Under the pieces are notes generated by a model that saw only the letters and a list, made by a program, of their open reading frames with translations, did no database searches and was not told where the DNA came from. From Tepidaquicella sp964564635 (GTDB taxonomy: Bacteria; Bacteroidota; Ignavibacteria; Tepidaquicellales; Tepidaquicellaceae), in the NCBI GenBank assembly GCA_964564635.1, contig CAZMAR010000002.1, positions 372,001 to 436,000 on the forward strand: a DNA stretch of 64,000 nucleotides, read 5' to 3'. The translations under genes were made by a program, and so were the position numbers. Of this stretch, positions 35,007 through 42,714 are shown in pieces (within the stretch, counting starts at the first letter, position 1; each line of letters opens with the position of its first letter).

Positions 35007-36116
35007 ATGAGATACTATATTGATTTATTTTCTCCCGAAACCGCAAAAGCTTTCTCAAATTCATCAAAAGATATAAGTGGTTATCGTATTTCCAGAAAAA
35101 CATACGTTGAAAATCAAAGAATTGGCCCCGGCGATAAATTTATTTGTTATGTTACGAGAATTCAAAGATTTATAGGTATATTAGAAATTCAAAGCCAATC
35201 TTATATTGATCATAAGCCGATATTCACAACAGAAAATGATCCTTTTGTGTTAAGATTTAAGGTTAGAACCCTTGTTTGGCTGCCATTAGAGAAAGCAATT
35301 CCAATCCATATTGATAAATTGTGGAACAATCTTTCCTTTACGAGGGGGCTTAGCAAGGATAGCAATAGATGGACATATATGGTTTTTTCTAGCCCACGCC
35401 TTTGGCCTGAAGAAGACGGTAAACTTATTGAAAAAATATTATTGGAACAGTCTAAAGAGCAGAAAGATTACAACTTTACAGAGGAAGAATTAAATAAATT
35501 AAAACCTCAAAAAATAAGATTGAGTGATAAAAAAGAAGTAGTAGTGTCGGTACCTGAAGAAGATTTAGCAGAAATTGAATCTACCGATGAAGAAATTAGA
35601 AAAGCGGTTAGCATACAAGCTAAACTTGCTGAAATTGGAGAAAAATTGGGTTTTAAAATATGGATTCCAAATAGCGATAGGAATAGAATTTTAAATATAT
35701 GGAAGCCTGCAGATGAAGACGTTTTACTAAATGAATTGCCTTTAGTTTTTGATGAAACCACATTGAAAACTATAAGAAATATAGATGTTTTATGGATAAA
35801 ACGACGTTCAATTATTAGAGCATTTGAGGTAGAAGATACAACATCTATTTATTCAGGGATATTAAGAATGGCAGATTTGTTAGCTCTACAACCCATGCTA
35901 AATATTAAAATTCACATTGTAGCACCCCCTGAACGTCGGGAGGCAGTTTTTAAACAGATAACAAGACCCGTTTTTTCTTTAATTGGAGAGCGTCCTTTAT
36001 CAGAGGTGTGTTCTTATATTTCATATGATTCGGTTATAGAATTGTCTAAAGAAAAAAGATTGAAGTTTATGAACGATACAATTTTAGATGAGTACTCGGA
36101 GTTTTTTGAGGAATAA
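35007..36116 (+). CDS. EVE-domain protein with PD-(D/E)XK-nuclease-like C-terminal half
   Basis: This 369-residue protein opens with an EVE (PUA-like) domain, about 1-150. It shows YVENQRIGPGDKFICYVTR, then FIGILEIQSQSYIDHKPIF, the fold that recognises modified bases. A charged linker (about 155-195) follows. The C-terminal half contains NIDVLWIKRRSIIRAFEVED, in which the Asp and the Glu-Val-Glu strand resemble the metal site of PD-(D/E)XK nucleases, then TTSIYSGILRMADLLALQP. A modification-dependent restriction enzyme is the likely role; the lysine of the canonical motif is not obvious. It lies alone between inverted repeats after a broken XRE gene. Alternative: a non-catalytic binder of modified nucleic acid. 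Confidence 0.75.
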   Translation: MRYYIDLFSPETAKAFSNSSKDISGYRISRKTYVENQRIGPGDKFICYVTRIQRFIGILEIQSQSYIDHKPIFTTENDPFVLRFKVRTLVWLPLEKAIPIHIDKLWNNLSFTRGLSKDSNRWTYMVFSSPRLWPEEDGKLIEKILLEQSKEQKDYNFTEEELNKLKPQKIRLSDKKEVVVSVPEEDLAEIESTDEEIRKAVSIQAKLAEIGEKLGFKIWIPNSDRNRILNIWKPADEDVLLNELPLVFDETTLKTIRNIDVLWIKRRSIIRAFEVEDTTSIYSGILRMADLLALQPMLNIKIHIVAPPERREAVFKQITRPVFSLIGERPLSEVCSYISYDSVIELSKEKRLKFMNDTILDEYSEFFEE

Positions 36117-36172
36117 ATAAGAAATTTGCCGCCCAAAAAAACTTGAAATCGTCCTTTTCGCTTTCACTTCAT

Positions 36173-36261
36173 GGTGAGGTGGGTGGAAAGGGGGTTTGGT
36201 CTTTGCCCTTCCGCACGTCGAGCTGGTTAATAGGTTCGAATTTTTTTCAAATACATATCGC
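36173..36261 (-). repeat. right terminal inverted repeat of the cassette
   Basis: These 89 bases, read on the minus strand, begin GCGATATGTATTTGAAAAAA and end with a CCCCCTTTC--CCC-CCTC-CC block like the left repeat. They start 57 bases after the nuclease stop codon. The equal spacing of matched blocks in both ends supports a real terminal repeat rather than chance similarity in AT-rich DNA. Confidence 0.75.
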
Positions 36262-36515
36262 AAGTTGGGAGAAAAAAGATTTAGCTTATTAGCAATTTAT
36301 TTTTCTGTTTTGCTATGTGTATTTGAAAATATTTGTTGAGTAATTTTATTAATAAAAGGTGATTTTTAATTTTAAGATTTAATAGTTGTTTTCTCTTGTT
36401 CGAAATTCAAGAAAGAAAATACTTTTAAAAGAAAAAAAGGAAATATAAATTTTCAGGGGTGATATATAGTAAAGTAGTAATGTTGATGTGTGTGTTTTTA
36501 ATCGCAATCTGTATA
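36262..36515. other. non-coding DNA right of the cassette, with a degraded direct copy of the repeat end
   Basis: No gene was recognised. At 36312-36352 the sequence ATGTGTATTTGAAAA followed by ATTTTATTAA resembles the outer 41 bases of the left repeat in the same orientation. It is more diverged, with a 2-base gap. The rest is AT-rich and ends at the stop of the small protein gene. Confidence 0.45.
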
Positions 36516-36905
36516 TTAGATTGAATTTATATATTCGATTATATGGTTTAAATCTTTGTCATAATCGGAAGTTGGGGGGATTTTGATTGAATATTTTTTT
36601 TCAATGTTGAATGATTTTATTTCTTCAAGGTATATTACCCAGGTTGATTTTTTGCTGTTTAATATTTTTTTAAGGGAATATTTTTCTTTTGCAAGTGGGT
36701 ATTTTATAGAAAATTTTTGAATATACTCTCTCAAATTATTTAATTTATTTATTATTTCTTTTATGTTATCGTCGGAATCGTAAGAAATCTCGTATGTTAT
36801 TTTTTCTTTATCCCCTAATAAATGTATAAAATCATCAATGCTTTTTTCTATTACATTTAGCGTTGAAGTTATAACTCTTTTATAATTATCTATATGAGAA
36901 TCCAT
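36516..36905 (-). CDS. small hypothetical protein, partner of the dynamin-like GTPase
   Basis: This 129-residue soluble protein is mostly helical (MDSHIDNYKRVITSTLNVIE at the start) with charged C-terminal strands. I do not recognise a family. It starts 2 bases after the stop codon of the dynamin-like GTPase and must be made from the same riboswitch-controlled mRNA. It may be a helper or target of the GTPase. It has neither signal peptide nor membrane segment, so it is probably cytoplasmic or a peripheral membrane partner. Confidence 0.7.
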   Translation of the reverse strand: MDSHIDNYKRVITSTLNVIEKSIDDFIHLLGDKEKITYEISYDSDDNIKEIINKLNNLREYIQKFSIKYPLAKEKYSLKKILNSKKSTWVIYLEEIKSFNIEKKYSIKIPPTSDYDKDLNHIIEYINSI

Positions 36906-36907
36906 TT

Positions 36908-38683
36908 TTAAATATTTATAAGACTTTCTTTTAATAATTTTATTTTTTCTTTTTTATCAGTCAGGCTTTTTATTATTGAGTCGTATTTTAACTTTTCTCG
37001 TTCCCTGATTTTTACAACATTGTTTAAAATTTCTTTTATCCTATCTATAGTTTCATTTAATTTATTCTTTAACTTTATATTGTAATCTAAAAGATTTTTT
37101 TCCAATCTTCGTTCTATGCTGTCAATTATGTATCCGAAATTATAATTTATTGTAAATTCCAACCTGTTCAAAAATTTATCAAAAAGTATTTTCTTTCGTG
37201 TTTCTTTTGGAAATAAAAATTTAAATGTTGATTTATCTAAATTGAACATCAAACTGAAATCATAAGTTATATATTCAAACTCGGTGGGAAAATTATATTC
37301 AATATTAATATGTATTTTATTTAATTCAAAATCGAATATTTCAGATGTAATTTTGTATATTTCATTAATTTTATCGTTAAAGTTTTCCAGTATTTCCTGA
37401 TATAAATATAAAGATTTTTCTTTAATTTCTTTTTCAATTCTTATTCTTGCATTTTCCATTTTATTTTCAACTAATTCCCTGAATAATTTTTCTAACGATG
37501 TTTCATATTCTGCTAATTTCATTCCTGTGTTTTCTTCTTTGAATTTATACAACCCCTGTTTTATTTCTTCTATTATTTCCGATTTTACGTAATATAATCT
37601 TTCTTTGTAGTTATCAAGTAATATTTTATTTTCTTGTTTTAATTTTTTTGTAAATTCCTTTTCACCCTTTTGAATTATAGAGAGATTATTATTTAATAAG
37701 CTGATTTTTTCCTTTAGCAGTTCTATCGGAAGAAAAAGCGATTTTATCTCGAGTTCAAAAGAAATTTCAATTTCTTCAATAAACTCTTTTAGTTGTCTCT
37801 TTATGGATTCTAATAAAATATTCTCTTTTTCAGTTTCAAAGAAGTTAATAATATTATTTTCTAAATCAAGAAATCCACTTTTAAGTAAAGCAGGATGATT
37901 GTTTTCTAATTTTGAGTTTAATGCTTCTTTTGCAGAAACATAAAATATATTTACTGATCTATTTTCAAATCTTTTTTGTAATTGTGAATTTGTATAATTA
38001 CAGAATTCTTCTAGCTCGTTTTTATTTAAATAATCAATTTTATTTATGATAATAAATATCTTATCAGTAATGGTTAATATTTTTTCAAGGAATAGAATTT
38101 CAGCATCTGATAGTGCTGGGTCAGTTGAAGTTACAAAAATTGCAGCGTCAATTTTCGAAATATACTCAGTAGTTAGTTTTGTGTTATCGAGATTTAATGA
38201 ACCTACGCCGGGAGTGTCAACAAAAACCATTCCCTTTTTTAAAATATTCGCAGGATGCAAGATTAATATGTGATTAACATTTTTTATATTCCCTGGATTT
38301 TCTTTTTCGGCTATATATTCCGGAAGTTCAGTTATTGTAACCTCCTTTGTGGTATTATTGTTAAAATATACGATTGCTCGGAAAGTATCTGAATATTTTA
38401 CTATTGTGATAATAGATGTGAGTGGTATTACACCAGTTGGTAATATTTTATCGCCAAGTAATGCATTAATAAATGTAGATTTTCCTCTTTTGAACTGTCC
38501 TACCACAACAAAATTTACAATATTATTTTTTAATTTTTTGTTCAGCCTTTCAAGGTTTTCTTTTCCTTCTGAGTCTAATTTTGAATATACAGTTTCTTTT
38601 AGCTGAAATAATAAATTTTCGAGAGTACTTTTTAGATTTCCTTCATTTGTAAAGATGTTATTTTTATTTTTATCCATTTCCAT
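36908..38683 (-). CDS. dynamin-like GTPase
   Basis: From the ATG at 38683 the protein has 591 residues. The GTPase domain has G1 GQFKRGKST at 62-70, a Thr-rich switch LPTGVIPLTS at 81-90, G3 DTPG at 156-159 in FVDTPGVGS, and G4 NKID at 214-217. The remaining 370 residues are long charged helices, as in the stalk and bundle of bacterial dynamin-like proteins, with a hydrophobic patch SLFLPIELL that may touch the membrane. Such proteins bind and remodel membranes, often under envelope stress. The open frame continues 14 codons upstream, but those codons lie inside the riboswitch terminator. The leader suggests induction by fluoride. Confidence 0.88.
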   Translation of the reverse strand: MEMDKNKNNIFTNEGNLKSTLENLLFQLKETVYSKLDSEGKENLERLNKKLKNNIVNFVVVGQFKRGKSTFINALLGDKILPTGVIPLTSIITIVKYSDTFRAIVYFNNNTTKEVTITELPEYIAEKENPGNIKNVNHILILHPANILKKGMVFVDTPGVGSLNLDNTKLTTEYISKIDAAIFVTSTDPALSDAEILFLEKILTITDKIFIIINKIDYLNKNELEEFCNYTNSQLQKRFENRSVNIFYVSAKEALNSKLENNHPALLKSGFLDLENNIINFFETEKENILLESIKRQLKEFIEEIEISFELEIKSLFLPIELLKEKISLLNNNLSIIQKGEKEFTKKLKQENKILLDNYKERLYYVKSEIIEEIKQGLYKFKEENTGMKLAEYETSLEKLFRELVENKMENARIRIEKEIKEKSLYLYQEILENFNDKINEIYKITSEIFDFELNKIHINIEYNFPTEFEYITYDFSLMFNLDKSTFKFLFPKETRKKILFDKFLNRLEFTINYNFGYIIDSIERRLEKNLLDYNIKLKNKLNETIDRIKEILNNVVKIREREKLKYDSIIKSLTDKKEKIKLLKESLINI

Positions 38684-38686
38684 AAT

Positions 38687-38763
38687 AAAAAAACTCCTGT
38701 AAAAAATTTTCCCAGGAGTTATCAAGTGTCATTTACACTAATTACGGTGAACTCCATCACCGT
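38687..38763 (-). promoter_or_regulatory. fluoride (crcB-type) riboswitch with overlapping intrinsic terminator
   Basis: On the minus strand a 7-bp hairpin ACGGUGA/UCACCGU (38763-38757 and 38750-38744) has loop UGGAGU. A second hairpin AGUGU/ACACU follows (38739-38735 with 38729-38725), then UGAUAACUCC, whose ACUCC can pair with GGAGU in the first loop. This is the pseudoknot layout of fluoride aptamers (GGCGAUGG-GUUCGCC ... UGAUG-CUCC in known members). The AACUCCUG at 38720-38713 can instead pair with CAGGAGUU at 38699-38692, followed by seven U: a terminator that also hides the AGGAG ribosome binding site. Fluoride should therefore turn the genes on. Confidence 0.88.
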
Positions 38764-38774
38764 TAATAAACTTA

Positions 38775-38802
38775 ATTCTATTATTTTTTTTAATCAACTC
38801 AA
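38775..38802 (-). promoter_or_regulatory. candidate promoter of the riboswitch-controlled operon
   Basis: On the minus strand TTGAGT (38802-38797) and TAGAAT (38780-38775) lie 16 bases apart. They resemble -35 and -10 boxes placed so that RNA would start a few bases before the aptamer. AT-rich DNA makes chance matches common, so this is tentative. Confidence 0.4.
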
Positions 38803-38915
38803 AAAGGTTAATTTTCACATTGAAATTGTAAATATAAGTTTTTAATTTTTAATATGGAGGAAAGGGAAATTAAATACATAAAAATGACATATTTTAAAAA
38901 CAATGATTTTTAAAA

Positions 38916-40265
38916 ATGAAGAACACAATATTTGTTTTGTTTCTTGCTTTAATAGCAAGTGCAGTGTATTCGCAAAATTATAAATCAGGTGATGAGGCTT
39001 TAGGAATTTTTAAGTACGACAATTTTGAAAAGCCTGAAGCATGTGGGAGTTCCTGTCACACAGATTTCTACCAACAGTGGTTACAAATGATGATGTCCCA
39101 GTGTTATATACATCATTGGGATGAAATTGAATATTTTAAACTTGCTGTACCACATGCAGAAAAAGATTTAAAAGTTGCAGGAGTAAAAGCGGGATGTAAT
39201 GGATGTCATTCACCAATTGCTTTTATGTCGGGAGATGTTCCACCACCAAAGCCGGAGATGAATTCACGGGCTAATGAGGCTGTTTCCTGTGATGTATGCC
39301 ATACAATTTCAGGATACAATGGTACTATTCCTTTTAACTATAATTATATTTCAAATCCTGGAAAAGTAAAATATGGCAACCGATCCGATATTATGTCACC
39401 ATACCATGATATTAAGAAAAATGACCTACTGAGCAAAGGAGAATTCTGCGGTGTTTGTCATAATGAGAAATCGCCTTATGATGCCTGGGTAAAAGCAACG
39501 CAAATAGAATGGAAAGATGGACCATATTACAAGGAAGGTGTTCAATGTCAAACCTGCCACATGCCAAAGTCAGAGGGATATAATTCACTAATGGGAATTT
39601 TTCATTCAGATGTAAGTCAACATTTATTTCATGGAGCCCATGACCCGGGAAAAGTCAGAGGAACAGTAGAAATCAGGATACATCCAGATTTAAGGGAAGC
39701 AGAACCGGGAGAGCAGGTAAAATTTACAGTTGCTTTATTTAATGCAAAAACCGGGCATAAGTTTCCAACTGGTTCTGCTGAAGAAAGAATGCTCTGGTTA
39801 CATGTTGAAGCAATTGATTCAAAAGGGAACATATATCATCTAAAAGTAGATAGAAAAGGCTTTAAGGGAGAAGAATTTACAATTGCATCGGATACACTTG
39901 CATATCAAGATATGGCAATTCCACTTGGACTTACAAATTTTAAGGGGATACAACGTGATGGAATTCCAATAGGAGATAGAATATTTCGTATGCCATATTT
40001 AGATCCGCAAGGAAGAATGACAATTATGCAGTGGAATACTGCATCTTTTGGTCCTGATTATAGAATTGGACCGAGGGAAACAAAAATTGAAACATATACC
40101 TGGATATTACCTGATAATTTGGAGCCAGGGATTGTGAAAATAAGAGCGATTTTAAATTATCAAAAACTACCTACACCAGTAGCAGAGTTCCTTGGTGTCC
40201 CTCTTGAAGAAAGTGAAATTATAGAGGTAAACAGGCATGAAACAATAATAACTATTTTAGATTAA
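38916..40265 (+). CDS. multihaem c-type cytochrome (five haem motifs)
   Basis: This 449-residue protein has a signal peptide (1-20, ending VYSQ) and haem-binding motifs at CGSSCH (43-48), CNGCH (94), CDVCH (125), CGVCH (178) and CQTCH (211). The first has three residues between its cysteines instead of two. From about 240 the chain becomes beta-rich (GEQVKFTVALFNAKTGHKFP). It would carry electrons in the periplasm or at the cell surface; the arrangement recalls cytochrome c554-like proteins. It is followed 19 bases later by a porin with one haem motif, so both probably form one electron-transfer unit. It is transcribed divergently from the riboswitch operon. Confidence 0.88.
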   Translation: MKNTIFVLFLALIASAVYSQNYKSGDEALGIFKYDNFEKPEACGSSCHTDFYQQWLQMMMSQCYIHHWDEIEYFKLAVPHAEKDLKVAGVKAGCNGCHSPIAFMSGDVPPPKPEMNSRANEAVSCDVCHTISGYNGTIPFNYNYISNPGKVKYGNRSDIMSPYHDIKKNDLLSKGEFCGVCHNEKSPYDAWVKATQIEWKDGPYYKEGVQCQTCHMPKSEGYNSLMGIFHSDVSQHLFHGAHDPGKVRGTVEIRIHPDLREAEPGEQVKFTVALFNAKTGHKFPTGSAEERMLWLHVEAIDSKGNIYHLKVDRKGFKGEEFTIASDTLAYQDMAIPLGLTNFKGIQRDGIPIGDRIFRMPYLDPQGRMTIMQWNTASFGPDYRIGPRETKIETYTWILPDNLEPGIVKIRAILNYQKLPTPVAEFLGVPLEESEIIEVNRHETIITILD

Positions 40266-40284
40266 AAAATAAAATATAACACAA

Positions 40285-41460
40285 ATGAAAAAAATTATTA
40301 CTATTACTTTATTAGTATTATTATTTTTCTGCTTTACAATTGAATCTGCTTTTGCAATACCAGCATTCGCGAGGAAATATAATTTATCCTGTAATGTTTG
40401 TCATTATGTTGTCCCCAAATTAAAACCCTTTGGTGAGGAATTTGCAGCAAATGGTTTTCAAATTCCCGATAAAGAGCCACAACGATTTTTCAGAAATACC
40501 GGGGACCCTGAACTTACACTTATGAGGGAATTTCCTTTTGCTGTAAGGATAGAACTTTATGGACAGTTAGAAAAAGATAGAGATGTTAATCCTGACTTTA
40601 GAACACCATACATTTTGAAATTTATGTCCGGGGGAAATATTGCCAAGGATATATCCTATTATTTCTATTATTTTATAAGTGAGAGAGGAGAAATGGCAGG
40701 TATTGAAGATGCTTTTGTGATGTTTAACGATTTATTTAGTCAAGACCTCGATATTTATATTGGACAATTTCAGGTCTCTGACCCGTTGTTCAAACGTGAA
40801 TTGAGATTAACACTTGAAGACTATAGAATTTATGCAACAAAAGTTGGTAATTCTTTGGCATCACTAAAATATGAAAGGGGATTTATGTTTACTTACGGAG
40901 CACCCACGAAAACAGATTTTGCCCTTGAAATTGTTAACGGAAATGGAATTGGTACGAAAGATGTTTTTGATGTAGATAAGTATAAGAATTTTCTTTTTCG
41001 AGTTTCTCAGGATGTTCATGAAAATTTTCGGTTAGGTGCTTTTGGATATTATGGAAAAGAGAATCCTAAGGATGCTTTTAATCCCAGTGGTATGACAAAT
41101 GAAATGTATATGATTGGCGGAGATTTTTCCATCTTTTCAAAATATGCTGAGTTAAATTTCCAATATGTTTATAGAAGTGATAATAATCCAAAGTTTCTCT
41201 CAGTTGTTCCTGATAGTAGAATAAAAACGCAGGGCGGATTTGCAGAATTAATTTTATCTCCTGATTTTGATAATAGTAAATGGTTTGCAACTTTATTGTT
41301 TAATAAAGTGGAATCAGATTACAATGAAATAAATTACGAAAGTTATACTGCGAGTTTATCTTATAATCTGAAAAGAAATATCAGAATTACAGGTGAGTAT
41401 ACATACGAAAAAGAAACTAAAAGTTCGAGAGGCGGACTTGGTTTATGGATTGCTTTTTAG
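40285..41460 (+). CDS. outer-membrane porin-like protein with N-terminal haem motif
   Basis: This 391-residue protein has a signal peptide (about 1-24, ending SAFA). IPAFARKYNLSCNVCHYV follows with one CXXCH at 36-40, and then VPKLKPFGEEFAANGFQI, a known opening of porin-cytochrome fusions. The rest is a beta-barrel of roughly 14-18 alternating strands ending in GGLGLWIAF, with the terminal phenylalanine usual for outer-membrane proteins. The single haem at the barrel mouth could pass electrons from the periplasmic multihaem partner through the outer membrane. Its position 19 bases after the cytochrome supports co-expression. Direction and acceptor of electron flow are unknown. Confidence 0.82.
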   Translation: MKKIITITLLVLLFFCFTIESAFAIPAFARKYNLSCNVCHYVVPKLKPFGEEFAANGFQIPDKEPQRFFRNTGDPELTLMREFPFAVRIELYGQLEKDRDVNPDFRTPYILKFMSGGNIAKDISYYFYYFISERGEMAGIEDAFVMFNDLFSQDLDIYIGQFQVSDPLFKRELRLTLEDYRIYATKVGNSLASLKYERGFMFTYGAPTKTDFALEIVNGNGIGTKDVFDVDKYKNFLFRVSQDVHENFRLGAFGYYGKENPKDAFNPSGMTNEMYMIGGDFSIFSKYAELNFQYVYRSDNNPKFLSVVPDSRIKTQGGFAELILSPDFDNSKWFATLLFNKVESDYNEINYESYTASLSYNLKRNIRITGEYTYEKETKSSRGGLGLWIAF

Positions 41461-41614
41461 TTTTGTATTTTTTTTTATTTTAAATTTTATAATTTAATAT
41501 ACTGAAAGTGTTTTTATGAAATTTAATATACTATTATAATTAGGGAATTGTGAGATATAATAAGTAGTAGTATAAAAAATAAAAAACTTTTTTAAATAAA
41601 TTAGGGAGGTTATT

Positions 41615-42694
41615 ATGAAAAAATTATTATTAATTTTAATCTCTATCTTATTTTTATCACTGGCAACAGCTAACAGCCAGCAATTAAAATTCAGGAGTGG
41701 GATTTTTTTACATCATTCAACGGGTTTATGTATTTGGGGCCCTAATGGAAGTAATACAAGTGTTCCACAACAAATGCAAATATATAACAATAATCATGGG
41801 TATACCGGAACAAATGCTGTAACAATGGATGAATTATGGTGGCCTGTAGAAGGTGATAATGAATGGTATCGCTGGCATAGAATTTTTGAGGGACAGGATC
41901 CAGAAGCAGTTATTCAACCATTTTATCCAGATAATAGGATAATTGTCATCAAATCCTGCTTTCCTTCTTCTAATGTTTATGCTTATGGGGAACCTTCAGA
42001 TACAAATGATCCAGAATTAAAGACCGTTTATAATTATAAGTGGCATTGGCGACATATAGTAAATGTAATGAAAACTCATCCCGCAAATTTTTTTGTTATA
42101 TGGACAAATGCGCCACTTGTTCCTAATGAAACAAATCCAACTGAAGCTTATCTTTCTCACTGTTTTTGTAAGTGGGCGAAGGACACTCTTGCAATGGGTT
42201 TAGATCCAGTGTTTGGTCCTTTTCCACAGAATGTTTATGTATTTGATTTCTTTCACAAACTTGTAGGACCAAACTATATGATGCTTTTACAATATGCACA
42301 GGATCCTTATGACAGTCATCCAAATGCAGCGGCAACCGAACTTGTAGCTCCTCAATTTGTTAATGAAATATTTAATCACGCAATTGCTTACGAAAATGTT
42401 TATGGTGTTGAAAATGGTAATACTTATATTCCGGATTTTCGTTTATATCAAAATTATCCAAATCCATTTAATTCTTCGACTGTAATTAAATATTCTGTCG
42501 AAAGGCGTACTTTTGTAAATATTAAAGTATATGACTTACTTGGTAAAGAAATTGCAACTTTAGTAAATGAAAATAAAACTGAGGGAATTTACACAGTAGA
42601 TTGGAGGTTATCAAATGAACCGTCAGGTGTTTATTTTTGCAAAATGTTTACAGATAAAGGTTCAGAAAATATAAAAATGATTTATATAAAATAG
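41615..42694 (+). CDS. secreted SGNH-hydrolase-like protein with type IX sorting domain
   Basis: This 359-residue protein has a signal peptide (1-21), preceded by a very good ribosome binding site (AGGGAGG) at 41605. The catalytic region starts with FLHHSTGLCIWG, where the serine sits in the HHS context of SGNH-like hydrolases, and ends with YDSHPNAAATELV (Asp-x-x-His near 246-250). The last 80 residues form the type A sorting domain, starting DFRLYQNYPNPFNSSTVIKY and ending KMIYIK, which sends the protein through the type IX system to the cell surface. The substrate may be an ester or acetylated sugar; this is a guess. It is probably transcribed alone. Confidence 0.72.
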   Translation: MKKLLLILISILFLSLATANSQQLKFRSGIFLHHSTGLCIWGPNGSNTSVPQQMQIYNNNHGYTGTNAVTMDELWWPVEGDNEWYRWHRIFEGQDPEAVIQPFYPDNRIIVIKSCFPSSNVYAYGEPSDTNDPELKTVYNYKWHWRHIVNVMKTHPANFFVIWTNAPLVPNETNPTEAYLSHCFCKWAKDTLAMGLDPVFGPFPQNVYVFDFFHKLVGPNYMMLLQYAQDPYDSHPNAAATELVAPQFVNEIFNHAIAYENVYGVENGNTYIPDFRLYQNYPNPFNSSTVIKYSVERRTFVNIKVYDLLGKEIATLVNENKTEGIYTVDWRLSNEPSGVYFCKMFTDKGSENIKMIYIK

Positions 42695-42714
42695 TTGCGC
42701 AAATAAATGATGGT

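Larger units (their letters stand above)
34496..36261. mobile_element. putative 1.77-kb inverted-repeat-flanked cassette carrying an EVE-nuclease gene
   Basis: Long imperfect inverted repeats (34496-34583 and 36173-36261) bound a segment that holds a frameshifted XRE-type regulator gene and an EVE-domain nuclease-like gene. There is no transposase or integrase inside. The repeats and nearby bases are much richer in G and C than the surroundings, and the element sits just after a tRNA-Ser gene. No clear target-site duplication was found. It may be moved in trans, like a MITE with cargo. This interpretation is inferred from the repeats only. Confidence 0.6.

Noticed and set aside
34391..36240. 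Attachment-site duplication of the tRNA-Ser 3' end
   Set aside because: Only the 8-base TTCGAAT-type T-loop similarity recurs, at the right inverted repeat (GGTTCGAAT); the tRNA 3' end itself is not repeated.
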